Positions 62,869 to 64,000 of a stretch of DNA of 64,000 bases are shown in pieces. The notes under the pieces were generated by a model that was given only the letters and a program-made list of their open reading frames with translations, was not told where the DNA came from and ran no database searches. The stretch's first letter is position 1, and every line of letters begins with the position of its first letter. Source of the DNA: Paludisphaera borealis (GTDB taxonomy: Bacteria; Planctomycetota; Planctomycetia; Isosphaerales; Isosphaeraceae); assembly GCF_001956985.1 (NCBI RefSeq), contig NZ_CP019082.1, positions 3,100,001 to 3,164,000 on the forward strand, written 5' to 3'. Both the position numbers and the translations under genes were made by a program.

Positions 62869-64000
62869 ATGACGGAAATTCTGGCCCCGCGAGAGAATTC
62901 CGAGCCGTGGGACGTGTTCGTCCTGGCGACGTGCGCCCGACTCGGCCCGTTCAGCCAGGTCCACCTGGCGCCGAAGCTGACCAGCGCCTCGCTCGGCGTG
63001 GCGGTCCACGCCAACCTGCCGTTGGAGCCCGGCGAGCTTCTGGTCGCGGCCGTCGACAACGTCCTGGACGGGCTCTCCTGCCCGATCCTCCTGACCACCC
63101 GCCGGGTGTTCTGGTTCTCGGTGACGGACCCGAAGGCAGACGGCGACCGGCGCAAGGCGATCCATTGCGAAGGGATCGACTACCGCCAGATGGGCTCGCC
63201 GATCGAGGCGCGGTCGACGGCCGGCGGCACCGGACTGGTCGTGGCCGATGGTCGGACGATCGCCTTGCCGGACGGCCAGCCCGCGCTGGCGGCGGCCATG
63301 GCGGACGCGATCCAGACCCTCTCCGTCGCGGCCCGGACCGGGGTCGCCCCGTCGATCGAGAAGCTCGACCCCGAACTGGCGAGGCGGATCGCCGGAGTGC
63401 TGCCCAAGGTCGTCGAAGCCAACAGCCGGCTGCGGATCTACGGCGGCGACTTGCAGACGTTCCGGCGCGATTTGATGACCGCGACGCCCAAGGCGTTCGT
63501 CACGCCGACGCTGATCGCCTCGTGCGTGGCCGTCTTCGTGGCGATGGTCGCCAGCGGAATCAGCCCGATGACGCCGACTTCGGGCGAGCTTCTCAAATGG
63601 GGGGCGAACGACGCCGCGCCCGTCGTCCTGGGCCACGAGTACTGGCGGCTGGCGGCGAGCGTGTTCCTGCACGGCGGCTTGCTCCACCTGGCGGTCAATA
63701 TGTGGTGCCTGGCGAACATCGGCCCGCTCGTCGAGCGGCTTTACGGGAACCTTGGCTACGCGGTCGTCTACCTCGCTTCGGGCGTCGGCGGGGCGATCGC
63801 GAGCATGGCGACGCCCCCGAGCCGCGCCAGCGTGGGGGCGTCGGGAGCGATCTTCGGCGTCATCGGGGCGCTCCTGGCTTTCCTCCTGCTTCGGCGACGG
63901 TCGGTCCCCAGCTCGGTGCTCGCTCCTTTGCGTTCGAGCGCCGTGAGCTTCGTCGTCTTCAACACCCTGTTCGGGGCGGTGGTCCCCATGATCGATCAGT
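62869..64000 (+). CDS. rhomboid-family intramembrane serine protease, 3' partial
   Basis: The ATG at 62869 follows GGAAAGG and is open to the window end (377 codons). The first 200 residues form a soluble cytoplasmic region (MTEILAPRENSEPWDVFVLATCARLG...), without a motif I recognise. From about 225 it is a rhomboid: EYWRLAASVFLHGGLLHLAVNMWCLANIGPLVERLYGN (His in the oxyanion region) and ASVGASGAIFGVIGALLAFLL with the catalytic Ser in G-x-S-G. The second catalytic His lies beyond the window. The gene is divergent from mlaE. Confidence 0.88.
   Translation, partial: MTEILAPRENSEPWDVFVLATCARLGPFSQVHLAPKLTSASLGVAVHANLPLEPGELLVAAVDNVLDGLSCPILLTTRRVFWFSVTDPKADGDRRKAIHCEGIDYRQMGSPIEARSTAGGTGLVVADGRTIALPDGQPALAAAMADAIQTLSVAARTGVAPSIEKLDPELARRIAGVLPKVVEANSRLRIYGGDLQTFRRDLMTATPKAFVTPTLIASCVAVFVAMVASGISPMTPTSGELLKWGANDAAPVVLGHEYWRLAASVFLHGGLLHLAVNMWCLANIGPLVERLYGNLGYAVVYLASGVGGAIASMATPPSRASVGASGAIFGVIGALLAFLLLRRRSVPSSVLAPLRSSAVSFVVFNTLFGAVVPMIDQ

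Noticed and set aside
62755-63687. N-terminal extension of MlaE
   Set aside because: It is antisense to the rhomboid gene; MlaE of normal length starts at 62754.

Overview
The window is a 64 kb, very G+C-rich chromosomal segment of a planctomycete, most likely from the Isosphaeraceae (Singulisphaera/Paludisphaera/Aquisphaera relatives). This is inferred from protein families, not from a marker gene. The pointers are a DUF1559 prepilin-like protein with an H-X9-DG motif, a YTV-repeat protein, proteins with LEPR-XLL-like N-termini, a sulfatase, ECF sigma factors with long C-terminal extensions, a WxPGxW-repeat protein and many small lipoproteins. No phage, plasmid or insertion-sequence transposase was recognised.

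Layout. 1-9.1 kb is a trehalose/glycogen locus: treZ (5' end outside the window, + strand) converges on glgX/treX, treY and a sulfatase (- strand). 9.4-17.1 kb holds exported proteins: a large LEPR-XLL-like surface protein, a matrixin-type metalloprotease, a proline/alanine repeat protein with an apparent frameshift, and a secreted protein resembling transglutaminase elicitors. 17.5-19.6 kb is a three-gene set typical of exopolysaccharide control (small membrane protein, CpsD-like ATPase, ExeA-like ATPase). 19.8-25.3 kb has a WxPGxW-repeat protein and the Lhr-type helicase/PdeM pair of DNA-ligase-associated repair operons. 25.3-32.7 kb is rich in planctomycete envelope proteins (lipoproteins, DUF1559, YTV repeats, HEAT repeats, leucine-rich repeats). 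32.7-40.7 kb carries metabolic and accessory genes: APC permease, exported methyltransferase, phosphopantetheinyl transferase, prokaryotic RING protein, carotenoid-type desaturase, Rieske protein and a double GNAT.

40.7-42.0 kb is almost gene-free and full of degenerate repeats. 42.0-50.1 kb has a small conserved protein, acetolactate synthase, a CoA transferase, an unusual NtrC-like regulator, XerC and two identical tRNA-Met(CAU) genes in duplicated surroundings. 50.4-57.8 kb has a hotdog thioesterase, an ABC-2-like permease and two paralogous ECF sigma factors fused to a transmembrane segment and an STN-like domain. Both sigma genes share the same upstream promoter-like motif pair. 57.8-64 kb has a TPR protein, an FHA-GAF histidine kinase, an MCE (MlaD)-OmpA fusion with its MlaE permease, and a rhomboid protease cut off by the window end.

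The most unusual points are the paired transmembrane sigma factors with a matching promoter motif, an NtrC-like regulator lacking both the phospho-acceptor aspartate and GAFTGA, a G-run frameshift inside a 20-copy repeat gene, a roughly 100-bp-periodic decayed repeat field, and nested palindromic intergenic elements. No computation or database search was available. Family names come from motif recognition, and residue positions are approximate unless counted explicitly.
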